DNA of 64,000 nt, taken from contig NZ_CP018620.1 of NCBI RefSeq assembly GCF_001908275.1, forward strand, positions 5,208,001 through 5,272,000. The letters run 5' to 3'. Shown here piece after piece: positions 42,042-51,102 of the stretch (its first letter is position 1; each line of letters starts with the position of its first letter). The notes under the pieces were generated by a model. It was not told where the DNA came from. It made no database searches and saw only the letters and a program-made list of their open reading frames with translations. The DNA comes from Paenibacillus xylanexedens. Lineage in GTDB: Bacteria; Bacillota; Bacilli; Paenibacillales; Paenibacillaceae. The position numbers were made by a program, and so were the translations under genes.

Positions 42042-42635
42042 TTAGAACCGTCCTGTCGTTCTGTAAAGGTCCCACGCGTACACGGCCATCATCGTTTTGG
42101 CATCGCTAATCCGGTTCTCGTCCATAAGCGCATAAGCTTCCTCCAGAGTTATTTCGGCAACTTCAAGGAATTCATCTTCGTCCAGCGCCATGTCCCCTGC
42201 TTCCAACTCTTCAGCGATGTAAAGATGAATGATCTCATCTGCGAACCCCGGTGACGTGTAAAACGAACGCAAATGACGCAGCGACTTGGCTACATATCCC
42301 GTCTCTTCTCGCAATTCACGTGCTGCGGCAACTTCCGGCTCTTCTCCCGGGTCCAGTTTTCCCGCAGGAATCTCCACTTCGGTGCGTCCCATTGCCTGAC
42401 GATACTGATCCACAACAAGCATGCGATCCCCATTCAGAGCGAGTACAGCTACCGCTCCAGGGTGCCGGATTATCTCACGTGTAGCTGTCTGGCCGTTCGG
42501 CAGTTTAACGGTATCGACTTGAAGTGAAATCACTTTGCCCTCGAAGATTGGCTTGGTGGATACGGTCACTTCATCCAGTTTTGGATTGGCAGGTTGCGCC
42601 GCGTGGATGGATTGGGCAGATTGATTTGGTTTCAT
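42042..42635 (-). CDS. nudF: ADP-ribose pyrophosphatase (Nudix)
   Basis: 197 residues with a perfect Nudix box at ~92-114 (GX5EX7REUXEEXGU) and the ADP-ribose family Pro ~15 residues later (YTSPGFADE). An N-terminal extension of ~20 residues is low complexity (QSAQSIHAAQPA). Hydrolyses ADP-ribose to AMP and ribose-5-phosphate. Operon with the EndoQ-type gene; divergent from mciZ. Confidence 0.93.
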   Translation of the reverse strand: MKPNQSAQSIHAAQPANPKLDEVTVSTKPIFEGKVISLQVDTVKLPNGQTATREIIRHPGAVAVLALNGDRMLVVDQYRQAMGRTEVEIPAGKLDPGEEPEVAAARELREETGYVAKSLRHLRSFYTSPGFADEIIHLYIAEELEAGDMALDEDEFLEVAEITLEEAYALMDENRISDAKTMMAVYAWDLYRTTGRF

Positions 42636-42757
42636 TTGTTCTTCAACTCCATATCGTAGGATTATATATTCGGTTAATGTATATATCTCTGATTTTGGGC
42701 ATATGGTGAGCGTATAGAACTCTCACAGCAAATATAAACGAATCAGGGGGACTTTCG

Positions 42758-42892
42758 ATGAACAGTTATATGACGCCTCAATCCTTACACGTGGTAGGAC
42801 AAGCCCGACAAGTACAGCTCATACTCAAACAATGGTTGCGCGAGTGGGGCCCTGATGCCAAGTTAATTGATCTGCTCGCTGGACGTAAATGA
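42758..42892 (+). CDS. mciZ: Z-ring formation inhibitor MciZ (44 aa)
   Basis: Small frame starting at ATG 42758, AGGGGGA 6-7 nt upstream. The core LHVVGQARQVQLILKQWLRE matches the MciZ pattern (V.LVGKAWEIR..L.EY) that caps FtsZ filaments in the sporulating mother cell. Divergent from nudF, the same neighbourhood as in B. subtilis. Followed by a strong bidirectional terminator. Identification is by pattern and context. Confidence 0.82.
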   Translation: MNSYMTPQSLHVVGQARQVQLILKQWLREWGPDAKLIDLLAGRK

Positions 42893-42975
42893 ATGGGTCA
42901 TCGATCCATTCATCCATTGATTCAATTTGATCCTAAATTAACGAGTCTTCTCACTTGAAATATAACATGAATTCG

Positions 42976-43014
42976 CAAAAAGTCCGAATCCGTACAAACC
43001 GGGTTCGGACTTTT
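42976..43014. terminator. bidirectional terminator between mciZ and peptidase
   Basis: AAAAGTCCGAA..TTCGGACTTTT stem with A/T runs on both sides, between convergent mciZ and the peptidase gene. Confidence 0.88.
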
Positions 43015-43048
43015 GTTTAACAACATGTGAGGTAACATGTGCTCTATA

Positions 43049-44182
43049 TTATTTCTTGTCAGCTGCCGTTTCCTGAATAATAGCTACGACTACCTGGGAT
43101 AACTTCACAATGTCTTCAGCACGAATGCGTTCTTTGGTTGTATGAATATCCTCATACCCTACCGCCAAGTTCACTGTTGGAAGGTCGAATCCGTTAAAGA
43201 TATTGGCATCACTGCCACCACCGGAAGCAAACGTACTTGTCTCCAGCCCAATACTGCGGATGGCACGCTGTGCAAGTTGTACAACTTCGTGTTCATCATG
43301 GAAACCAAACGCAGGGTAAAGGATCTCACTTCTGAATTCAGCTGTTGCACCGTATTTGCGACATGTCGTTTCCAACGCTTCACGCATCTGTGCAACCTGC
43401 AATTCAACTTTCTCCTGCACAATACTGCGAGCTTCCGCTTCAAGCTGTACAAAGTCACATACCACGTTGAGTGCTGATCCACCTTGGAATTTACCGATGT
43501 TCGCTGTTGTCTCATCATCAATTCTGCCCAGTGTCATCGCTGCAATCGCTTTGGCTGCAACTTGAATGGCGCTGATCCCGTCTTCCGGGTTCACACCCGC
43601 ATGTGCGGACTTCCCATAGATGCTCATTTGAATTTCAGCTCTCGCTGGTGCAGCAACACAGATCGTGCCTACAGCTCCATTAGAATCCAGCGCATAACCG
43701 AACTCGGCATCGATATCCTTCGGATTCATTGCACGTGCGCCCACCAGGCCAGACTCTTCGCCGACCGTAATGACAAATTGAATTTTACCATGTGGAATCT
43801 TGTTTTCCTGGATCACACGAATCGCTTCGAACAATGCCGCAATCCCTGCTTTGTCATCTGCTCCCAGGATCGTTGTTCCATCACTGCGAATCCAGCCATC
43901 TTCACCCAGTTCAGGTTTGATTCCCTGTCCCGGCGTCACGGTGTCCATATGACATGTGAAAAAAATCGGTGCAACCCCTTCAGTTCCTTCGGCTTCCCAG
44001 GTAATGACGAGGTTTCCGGCGCCATGTCCGGTTTGCTCCATGGTATCATCCTCATAGACATGAAGCCCAAGATCTGTAAACTGCTCTTTTAACACCTTCG
44101 AGATGTTCTGTTCATTTTTCGTTTCACTATCAATCTGCACCAGTTCCATGAACTGATCGATAACACGTTGTTGTTTAATCAT
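43049..44182 (-). CDS. tripeptidase T-like M20 metallopeptidase
   Basis: 377 residues, M20 family: FTCHMDTVTPG with metal His/Asp, GADDKAGIAAL with bridging Asp, TVGEESGLVGA with the catalytic Glu, and GGSDANIFN. Closest in style to YqjE/PepT-like peptidases that release N-terminal residues from small peptides. Start ATG 44182 with GGGAGGA 8-9 nt upstream; the GAG-rich stretch to 44215 is leader. An MITE-like insertion lies 63 bp upstream. Confidence 0.9.
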   Translation of the reverse strand: MIKQQRVIDQFMELVQIDSETKNEQNISKVLKEQFTDLGLHVYEDDTMEQTGHGAGNLVITWEAEGTEGVAPIFFTCHMDTVTPGQGIKPELGEDGWIRSDGTTILGADDKAGIAALFEAIRVIQENKIPHGKIQFVITVGEESGLVGARAMNPKDIDAEFGYALDSNGAVGTICVAAPARAEIQMSIYGKSAHAGVNPEDGISAIQVAAKAIAAMTLGRIDDETTANIGKFQGGSALNVVCDFVQLEAEARSIVQEKVELQVAQMREALETTCRKYGATAEFRSEILYPAFGFHDEHEVVQLAQRAIRSIGLETSTFASGGGSDANIFNGFDLPTVNLAVGYEDIHTTKERIRAEDIVKLSQVVVAIIQETAADKK

Positions 44183-44244
44183 AGGACTTTCCTCCCTCTC
44201 GTGGATACGGTACAATACAATTACTATGGTTTGTTTACTTTATG

Positions 44245-44459
44245 AGGTTGTTCAAAAAGTCCGCTTTTGATTACGAAGGATGCCTCGCGGCATCATCAGC
44301 ATCGAATATGGAATTCAGCCGAAATAAGCGGGAGGCTTACGAAGTATGTTTCCTTTGGAAACATTGTGGTTGCTCAAGTAGTTTTCCCTACGCTCCGCTA
44401 CTCCATTTCTAGCTTCATCCCATCTTCTTGGTACTGAAAACCAGTCTTTTTGAACACAC
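44245..44459. mobile_element. MITE-like element, 215 bp, 8-bp target duplication
   Basis: Flanked by a perfect direct repeat ACTTTATG (44237-44244 and 44460-44467). Ends carry inverted TGTTCAAAAAG (left AGGTTGTTCAAAAAG, right reverse complement GTGTGTTCAAAAAG). Inside there is no transposase, only inverted segments (GATGCCTCGCGGCATC, TTTCCTTTGGAAA). Size, inverted ends and an 8-bp duplication fit a non-autonomous element moved by a transposase elsewhere in the genome. Confidence 0.82.
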
Positions 44460-44487
44460 ACTTTATGTTGAAAGGAGTTCTCTCATC

Positions 44488-44589
44488 ATGCAAAAAAAGA
44501 AATGGTTCAAAATCATCATCTATCTCATGCTGATCGCCATGATCGGGTCCACCCTTTTCATAGCTCTCGAACCGTTGCTGTTCGGATAG
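44488..44589 (+). CDS. prli42: Prli42-like stressosome-associated small membrane protein (33 aa)
   Basis: 33-residue peptide from ATG 44488 with AAAGGAG 10 nt upstream. Basic N-terminus (MQKKKWFK) followed by a single hydrophobic helix (IIIYLMLIAMIGSTLFIAL). This matches Prli42-type miniproteins that anchor the stressosome at the membrane in Listeria and relatives. The MITE ends 28 bp before the start, so its native promoter region has been displaced. A terminator follows, overlapping the 3' end of lipB. Confidence 0.75.
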   Translation: MQKKKWFKIIIYLMLIAMIGSTLFIALEPLLFG

Positions 44590-44592
44590 CAA

Positions 44593-44637
44593 CCTAAAGC
44601 CTTTCGACGATCTGTTTACAGACGTTGAAGGGCTTCT
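44593..44637 (+). terminator. terminator of prli42 (overlaps lipB 3' end)
   Basis: 13-bp stem AAGCCTTTCGACG/CGTTGAAGGGCTT with two wobble pairs, followed by TCTTTTTC on the plus strand. Confidence 0.75.
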
Positions 44638-45323
44638 TTTTCGGTGACCCAATTAATCTCATATGGAAAAATACGATTAAAGTACGGAACAATCTCCTGC
44701 GCTACCTGCTCCACTGCATAGGATTTACCCGTTATATCCTCGAGTGAGGTAACGCCATACTGCTCAATCCCACAAGGAACAATCCCCTGAAAACCTGCAT
44801 GTTGAATGCCTGAGCTGATGTTAAAAGCAAACCCGTGACTGGTCACAAAACCGCGGCGGTGTTTGCAACGATTAAACTTGATGCCAATTGCAGCAATCTT
44901 CATATCGCCAATCCACACACCCGTGTAACCCTCTTTGCGTCCTGCTTCGATGCCCTGGTCTGCGAGATAATCCATAAGTACCTGCTCAAGTTTCCGTAAA
45001 TAGCCGTGCAGATCCAGGTCTTCATCCCGACCAAGAATCAATAACGGGTAACCTACCAACTGGCCCGGGCCATGATAAGTAATATCACCGCCGCGGTCAA
45101 TTTGAAACAAAGAAATCCCTTGCTCACGCAACTCTTCCGGACTGAGAAGAAGATGCTCCGGATGATTTTGTGAGCCGATCGTATACGTAGGCGGGTGTTG
45201 TAAAAGCAGCATCTGCTCCGCTCCCTCGCCCTCGTCCAATCGCTGCACAATCGCTTTCTGGCGGTTCCAAGCCTCTTCATAATCAAGCATTGGTATGTAT
45301 GCAACATCCAGCGGCTTGCTCAT
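44616..45323 (-). CDS. lipB: lipoyl(octanoyl) transferase
   Basis: ~235 residues, LipB family: GGDITYHGPGQLVGYP, catalytic Lys in DMKIAAIGIK (K142) and Cys in GIVPCGI (C184). Transfers octanoate from acyl carrier protein to lipoyl domains, such as that of the adjacent bkdB product. Start ATG 45323 (MSKPLDVAY). B. subtilis uses LipM/LipL instead, so a true LipB here is of note. Confidence 0.93.
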   Translation of the reverse strand: MSKPLDVAYIPMLDYEEAWNRQKAIVQRLDEGEGAEQMLLLQHPPTYTIGSQNHPEHLLLSPEELREQGISLFQIDRGGDITYHGPGQLVGYPLLILGRDEDLDLHGYLRKLEQVLMDYLADQGIEAGRKEGYTGVWIGDMKIAAIGIKFNRCKHRRGFVTSHGFAFNISSGIQHAGFQGIVPCGIEQYGVTSLEDITGKSYAVEQVAQEIVPYFNRIFPYEINWVTEKEALQRL

Positions 45324-45434
45324 GATTCCCCACACCCTTCTGCTTCAGGTTCAGTGTACAATGGAGCACCTGTCCGTAGACAGCAGGAAAAGTGCACGGC
45401 CTCCGGCACATACACTTTCCCGACAACTATTTAC

Positions 45435-46868
45435 TTAATACACCTTGGTCTCCATGGTATATCCTTCAAGGTTTTCTTTGACACGTTGCAAGAACCGTCC
45501 GCTGATTACACCATCCAGAATTCGGTGATCCAGCGACAGACACAGGTTAGCCATCGAGCGAACAGCGATCATATCATTAATAACCACTGGTTTCTTGACA
45601 ATCGACTCGAATGTAAGAATCGCTGCCTGCGGATAGTTAATGATTGGCTGGGACAGGATCGAACCAAATGAACCTGTGTTGTTCACCGTGAACGTACCCC
45701 CTTGCATATGGTCCAGCTTCAACGTACCTTCACGTGTTTTGCGAGCCAGTTCATCCACTTCACGGGCCAGACCTGCAATATTTCGCTGATCGGCATGTTT
45801 GATTACGGGTGTAAGAACGGAATCTTCGGTTCCTACCGCCATGGACAGGTTAATGTCCCGTTTGACGATAATTTTGTCCACTGCCCATACCGAGTTCATG
45901 ATTGGGTAGTCTTTAATCGCGTTAACGACTCCCTTCATCATGAAGGACAGATATGTCAGATTGATGCCTTCCTTACGCTTGAACTCATCCTTGAGTTTAT
46001 TGCGCAGCATCACAAGATTTGTTACGTCCACTTCGATCATTGTCCATGCATGCGGGATTTCCGATACGCTTTGACGCATATTCCGGGCAATGGCATTACG
46101 CACAGGGGTAACATCGATGAAATACTCTGATCTTCCCTGGCCGCCACCTTCCACTTCGATCTGCGGAATTTTCGGGCTTTCGGTTAGATGAATGCCTGAA
46201 TGTCTCACAGGAACACCTGCATCGGACGCTGAGATCGCTTCTCCAGCGGTTAAACCCATTTCTCCATTTCCACGATTCACTCCGCTGAATGGAGAAGCAG
46301 AAGGCGCATGCTGTGCTGCAGGAGATGATGCTGGTGCAGACGATCCAGCCGCGTTACCTCCCTGTGCAACAAATGTCAGCACATCTTTGCGGGTAATACG
46401 ACCACCGGCACCGGTGCCTTGGATGCTTTGCAAGTTCAAGCCATGCTCTGCTGCCAAGGATTGCACTGCCGGGGAATACCGATTACGCATCGGCTGGTTG
46501 GGATCATGTCCTGCTGTATTTGACGCGGCAAGAGGAGTGGGGCTCGCATGTTGCTGCACTTGCTCCTGTTGCTGCGATACTTGTGTTACTTGCTCAGCCG
46601 CTTCTTCGTCAGAAGCTGCGACCTGCATGCGGCAGATTGCTTCACCAACAGCAATCGTTGTGCCCTCTTCCACCAAAAGGTCACCCATAATTCCATCCAC
46701 AGTGGATGGAATCTCGGCATTAACTTTATCAGTGATTACTTCACAGATCGGCTCGTACTGTTCCACACGGTCGCCCGGTTTTTTCAACCATTTGCCTATG
46801 GTAGCCGAGACCAGCGATTCCGCCAATTGCGGCATAATGACCTCGATCCATTTCATACGTTCAGCCAT
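45435..46868 (-). CDS. bkdB: branched-chain 2-oxoacid dehydrogenase E2
   Basis: 477 residues: N-terminal lipoyl domain (lipoyl Lys in ITDKVNAEI, K48), an Ala/Pro/Gln-rich linker, peripheral subunit-binding domain (~128-165; SPAVQSLAAEHGL), a second linker, and the catalytic acyltransferase domain ending SLDHRILDG (HxxxD). Core of the BCKDH complex making branched acyl-CoA starters for iso/anteiso fatty acids. The start may be 46868 or 46856. Confidence 0.95.
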   Translation of the reverse strand: MAERMKWIEVIMPQLAESLVSATIGKWLKKPGDRVEQYEPICEVITDKVNAEIPSTVDGIMGDLLVEEGTTIAVGEAICRMQVAASDEEAAEQVTQVSQQQEQVQQHASPTPLAASNTAGHDPNQPMRNRYSPAVQSLAAEHGLNLQSIQGTGAGGRITRKDVLTFVAQGGNAAGSSAPASSPAAQHAPSASPFSGVNRGNGEMGLTAGEAISASDAGVPVRHSGIHLTESPKIPQIEVEGGGQGRSEYFIDVTPVRNAIARNMRQSVSEIPHAWTMIEVDVTNLVMLRNKLKDEFKRKEGINLTYLSFMMKGVVNAIKDYPIMNSVWAVDKIIVKRDINLSMAVGTEDSVLTPVIKHADQRNIAGLAREVDELARKTREGTLKLDHMQGGTFTVNNTGSFGSILSQPIINYPQAAILTFESIVKKPVVINDMIAVRSMANLCLSLDHRILDGVISGRFLQRVKENLEGYTMETKVY

Positions 46869-46915
46869 TTGATTATCACTCCAAACTTTACTTTTAAACG
46901 ATCCAAAAAACGAAA

Positions 46916-47902
46916 TTAAAACTCGGCAAGTGTACGCATTGCTGCTTTGGCTTTGTCTTTGCTCAGCATGTAGAATTTCTCCAATGTTGGGCTAATTGGC
47001 ATGGCCGGCACATCAGGTCCGCAGAGACGCTGAATCGGTGCATCCAGTTCAAATAGACATTCCTCACTAATAATTGCAGCAACTTCGGCACCTACACCAC
47101 CCGTTTTGTTATCTTCGTGTACAATCAACACTTTGCCTGTCAGACGAGCGGAAGCAATAATCGCTTCACGATCCAACGGTTGCAATGTGCGCAGATCCAG
47201 GACGTGTGCTGTAATGCCTTCTTCACGCTCCAGCTCCTCAGCCGCCTGCATTACAAAATGTAGCGGCTGACTGTAACCGATCACCGTAATATCCGCACCC
47301 TCACGAAGTACGTTGGCTTTACCAATCGGAACGATGTAATCATCTTCAGGCACATCTTCCTTGATAAGCTTGTAGCATTTTTTATTTTCAAAAAAGAGTA
47401 CCGGGTCCGGGTCGCGAATAGCGGCCTTGAGCAGTCCCTTGGCATCGTATGCCGAGTAGGGTGCTATAATTTTCAGACCAGGTGTACCAAAGAAAATCGA
47501 TTCCGGACATTGGGAGTGATACAAACCACCGAAGATTCCGCCACCAATCGGCGCACGGATAACAATCGGACAACTCCAGTCATTGTTGGAACGATAGCGG
47601 ATCTTCGCCGCTTCACTAATGATCTGGTTGGTTGCCGGCAACATGAAGTCCGAATATTGCATTTCGGCAATTGGCTTCATGCCATACATCGCTGCACCAA
47701 TGGCAACACCTGCAATAGCGGATTCAGATAAAGGTGTGTCCATCACTCGCATTTCGCCAAACTGATCTTGCAGCCCTTTAGTTGTGGTAAACACACCACC
47801 TTTGAGACCTACGTCTTCACCAAGGATAAAAACATTTTCATCCCGTTCCATCTCTTCTTTCATCGCGAGACGGATTGCATCAATATATTCCATCACTGCC
47901 AT
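46916..47902 (-). CDS. bkdAB: branched-chain 2-oxoacid dehydrogenase E1 beta
   Basis: 328-residue transketolase-like beta subunit: MEYIDAIRLAMKEEM, VFILGEDVG, and C-terminal transketolase domain (VIGYSQPLHF). Forms the alpha2beta2 TPP enzyme with the upstream product; start ATG 47902 is 2 bp after the bkdAA stop. Confidence 0.95.
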   Translation of the reverse strand: MAVMEYIDAIRLAMKEEMERDENVFILGEDVGLKGGVFTTTKGLQDQFGEMRVMDTPLSESAIAGVAIGAAMYGMKPIAEMQYSDFMLPATNQIISEAAKIRYRSNNDWSCPIVIRAPIGGGIFGGLYHSQCPESIFFGTPGLKIIAPYSAYDAKGLLKAAIRDPDPVLFFENKKCYKLIKEDVPEDDYIVPIGKANVLREGADITVIGYSQPLHFVMQAAEELEREEGITAHVLDLRTLQPLDREAIIASARLTGKVLIVHEDNKTGGVGAEVAAIISEECLFELDAPIQRLCGPDVPAMPISPTLEKFYMLSKDKAKAAMRTLAEF

Positions 47903-47904
47903 AT

Positions 47905-48933
47905 TTACCGTCCCCCTTCTTCGCTGTCCGCATAAACGTGCGTCAGAGTGTCCTCAGGTTTAGGATATGGCGCGTTGTCTGCATATTCAGTTGCTTCTTT
48001 CATTTCCATCGCAAGCTGCGAAGCCAGATCCGCATCCCGGGCTTCGTCCCAGATGCCGCAATCGATCAAGTAGTTCTTCATGCGAGGAACGCCATCTTTC
48101 TTCCAGTTCTCCTCAACTTCCTCTTTGGTCCGATAAGCCAGATCATTATCGGAGGTGGAATGAGGTGACAACCGATACATCATCGCTTCAATCAGCGTCG
48201 GGCCTTCTCCGGCTATAGCACGGCGACGCGCTTCCTTCACTGCAGCGTATACTTCTAATGCATCGTTTCCATCTACACGCAGTCCAGGGAACCCGTATCC
48301 TTGTGCTCGATCGGATATTTTGCCGCTCAACTGTTTGTGAATCGGTACCGAAATTGCATATTGATTGTTCTCACACATAATAATGACAGGCAATTTATGC
48401 ACACCTGCAAAGTTGGCTCCCTCGTGGAAGTCACCCTGATTGCTTGATCCTTCGCCAAACGTAACAAAAGAAACAAATTCTTGCTTCTTCATTTTGGCAG
48501 CCAGCGCAAATCCAACAGCGTGCGGAACCTGTGTTGTAACCGGGCTGGAACCCGTCACAATCCGCAGCTTTTTGTGACCGAAGTGACCCGGCATTTGCCG
48601 ACCGCCACTATTCGGATCTTCTGCCTTCGCAAAAGCAGACAACATCAACTCACGCGGAGTCATGCCTACCGCCAGTACAAAGCCGTAATCGCGGTAATAA
48701 GGTAAATAATAATCGTGATCCCGATCCAGACCAAAAGCAGCGCCTACTTGCGCAGCTTCCTGTCCTACACCGGATACGTGAAAGTTAATTTTGCCAGCCC
48801 GTTGCAAGAGCAAGCAACGCTCGTCAAACTTGCGCGCGAGCAGCATGTATTTGTACATATCCAATACTTCACCATCGCTAAGTCCCAGCTGTTGATGCCG
48901 GTGGACCGCGTCTGCAGTACCTTGTGAACTCAT
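47905..48933 (-). CDS. bkdAA: branched-chain 2-oxoacid dehydrogenase E1 alpha
   Basis: 342 residues with the TPP motif GEGSSNQGDFHEGANFAG..ENNQYAIS and phosphorylation-loop-like YRLSPHSTSDND. Oxidatively decarboxylates 2-ketoacids from Val, Ile and Leu. Second gene of lpdV-bkdAA-bkdAB-bkdB; GAGGTACC-type ribosome site upstream. Confidence 0.95.
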   Translation of the reverse strand: MSSQGTADAVHRHQQLGLSDGEVLDMYKYMLLARKFDERCLLLQRAGKINFHVSGVGQEAAQVGAAFGLDRDHDYYLPYYRDYGFVLAVGMTPRELMLSAFAKAEDPNSGGRQMPGHFGHKKLRIVTGSSPVTTQVPHAVGFALAAKMKKQEFVSFVTFGEGSSNQGDFHEGANFAGVHKLPVIIMCENNQYAISVPIHKQLSGKISDRAQGYGFPGLRVDGNDALEVYAAVKEARRRAIAGEGPTLIEAMMYRLSPHSTSDNDLAYRTKEEVEENWKKDGVPRMKNYLIDCGIWDEARDADLASQLAMEMKEATEYADNAPYPKPEDTLTHVYADSEEGGR

Positions 48934-49072
48934 ATGAGGTACCTCCTTTTAATCAGAGCCTGTGCCACTCTTACTACCCGATCTTATAACCTGGTACTAA
49001 GACTTGGCTTAACCTTATTATAATCCCTTTTACCCAAAAAAGGAAAGGACCTTTCTCATAAGCTTGTTTGGC

Positions 49073-50497
49073 TTACATTCCAATGGCCTTTCCATCGACC
49101 GCCAACATGGCTTCACCCATAATTTCCGATAGAGAAGGGTGGGGATGAATGGTTTGTCCAACTTCCCAAGGTGTGGCATCCAGCATCTGAGCCAGAGAAG
49201 CCTCAGCGATCAATTCCGTCACATGGGTGCCAATCATATGTACCCCCAATATATCATTCGTCTTGGCATCTGCGATCACCTTCACGAATCCATCCCGACT
49301 TCCGTGAATAAGCGATTTGCCAATGGCCGAAAATGGGAACTTGCCTGTTTTGATGTCATAGCCACGTTCTTTGGCTTCTCGCTCGGTGAATCCGATGCTG
49401 GCTGCTTCCGGACGTGTATACACACAGCGCGGGATGCGATGGGATTCTGCGGCATGTACCGTTTCTCCTGCCAGATGATCGACAGCGAGAATGCCTTCAT
49501 GACTTGCGGCATGTGCAAGCTGCAAACCGCCGATGCAGTCACCAATGGCGTAGATGTGACCTTCACCGGTCTGTAACTGTTTGTTCACAGCGATGAACCC
49601 ACGCTCCAGTTTGATATCTGTATTTTCAAGTCCGATATTTTCGACATTAGCTTGACGTCCAACCGATACGAGCATTTTCTCCGCTCTCAGCGTTTCCTGC
49701 TTATCTTCACCAAGCTGCACATCAATCTGGATGCCCTCTTGATCTGTGCTATATGTTTCCGTTAGAACAGTGGCACCTGTCAGGAAACGAACACCTCGTT
49801 TGCCGAGCAATCGCTGCATTTCTCTGGCAACATCCTCATCCTCGGCAGGCAACACGTGAGCGGCTGCTTCTACTACTGTGATGTCTACGCCAAAGTCATT
49901 CAGCATGGATGCCCACTCCAGTCCAATCACACCCCCACCCACAATGATGAGTGATGCAGGAAGTTCATCCATACGCAGTGCTTCGTCACTACTCATAATA
50001 AACTTGCCGTCCGGTTCCAGGCCCGGCAACACACGTGGACGCGAACCAGTGGCAATAATGAGATTGGTTGGAACTACCGTATCCATCTCTCCATCTTCAA
50101 ACTCCACAGCGACTGCTCCGCTCTGCGGTGAGAAGATGGATGGTCCGATGACGCGACCTTTCGCGTGTACAACCTGGATTTTATTTTTTTTCATCAAATA
50201 CTGAACGCCCTGATGGAGCTGTTCGACAATTGCATCCTTGCGCGCCTGTACTTTGGGAAATACAAGTGTAGCTCCAGCTGTCTCGATACCATACGTCTCG
50301 CTCTCCTGGATCTCGGCGTATACTTCCGCACTTTTCAGCAAAGCCTTACTCGGAATACAACCACGATGCAGACAGGTACCGCCAAGCTTGTCCTTCTCAA
50401 TGATAACGACCTGTTTTCCCAGCTGTGCAGCCCGGATCGCGGCTACATATCCACCGGTTCCTCCTCCAAGAATTGCAACATCACATGTAATTGGCAT
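49073..50497 (-). CDS. lpdV: dihydrolipoyl dehydrogenase (E3) of BCKDH
   Basis: 474-residue FAD disulfide oxidoreductase: FAD motif GGGTGGYVAAIRAAQLG, redox pair GGTCLHRGC (C42, C47), NAD motif VGGGVIGLEWAS, and C-terminal HPHPSLSE with the His/Glu dyad. Reoxidises the E2 lipoamide. First gene of the bkd set, which lacks adjacent bkdR, ptb, bcd and buk. Ribosome site GAGGAGAG. Confidence 0.95.
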   Translation of the reverse strand: MPITCDVAILGGGTGGYVAAIRAAQLGKQVVIIEKDKLGGTCLHRGCIPSKALLKSAEVYAEIQESETYGIETAGATLVFPKVQARKDAIVEQLHQGVQYLMKKNKIQVVHAKGRVIGPSIFSPQSGAVAVEFEDGEMDTVVPTNLIIATGSRPRVLPGLEPDGKFIMSSDEALRMDELPASLIIVGGGVIGLEWASMLNDFGVDITVVEAAAHVLPAEDEDVAREMQRLLGKRGVRFLTGATVLTETYSTDQEGIQIDVQLGEDKQETLRAEKMLVSVGRQANVENIGLENTDIKLERGFIAVNKQLQTGEGHIYAIGDCIGGLQLAHAASHEGILAVDHLAGETVHAAESHRIPRCVYTRPEAASIGFTEREAKERGYDIKTGKFPFSAIGKSLIHGSRDGFVKVIADAKTNDILGVHMIGTHVTELIAEASLAQMLDATPWEVGQTIHPHPSLSEIMGEAMLAVDGKAIGM

Positions 50498-50727
50498 CTC
50501 TCATGCTCTCCTCTATGAATCAAATTTCAATATAATTTATGATGGCTTAAATCATGGTTTGGCTTATACCCTCTATATGCCATTGTACTCTCCTTGAGCG
50601 GTCAACTCAAAGTTTGAACCAATCACACATGGACAGCCTATGCATTCCAAGCTATGATGGAATCAGGTATGATCTGTAAGCTTAACCTTTATTTAATGTC
50701 GACTTTGGCAGAAAGGGTATAATGCTC

Positions 50728-51039
50728 ATGAATACAAGATTGGTCTTTGCGCGATTTTTGGCAATTGTTGTTCTGGTCATCCCCGGGTTAATGGCAATGA
50801 AGGGTTTTCTGATGATGAAAGATGCCCTGTTCCTATATTATGCCGAGCACGGGAACGAACTGATTTCACCAGGATTCCAGTGGCTTTCCTTTGGTGGTGG
50901 ACTTGTCCTTTTTGCCGCAGGTATGAGTTTTCTGGGAGGCTGGATCCTGTTCCGTGACCGCAAGCGTAATTATGTAGGTCCCCGTTTCCGGTCCAAAAGT
51001 GTACCCGAAAAAGCAGAGACGCCCGGAAGGACTCCATGA
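50728..51039 (+). CDS. DUF2627 small membrane protein (YqzF-like)
   Basis: ~103 residues with two TM segments (~8-28 and ~45-70) separated by a short loop, and a basic C-terminal tail. DUF2627 genes lie beside bkd genes in Bacillus too, divergent as here. Start ATG 50728 with AAAGGG ~10 nt upstream. Function unknown. Confidence 0.85.
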   Translation: MNTRLVFARFLAIVVLVIPGLMAMKGFLMMKDALFLYYAEHGNELISPGFQWLSFGGGLVLFAAGMSFLGGWILFRDRKRNYVGPRFRSKSVPEKAETPGRTP

Positions 51040-51052
51040 GTCCGGGCTTTTT
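51021..51052 (+). terminator. terminator of DUF2627 gene
   Basis: GCCCGGA..TCCGGGC stem followed by TTTTTG; overlaps the last codons of the gene. Confidence 0.85.
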
Positions 51053-51102
51053 GTGTGTTTATACAACACACCGCCTACTTTACATAGACAGGATGGATCA
51101 TC

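Noticed and set aside
50498..50720. Sigma-L (-12/-24) promoter for bkd genes
   Set aside because: No TGGCAC-N5-TTGC match; TGGCATATAGAGGG is not convincing.
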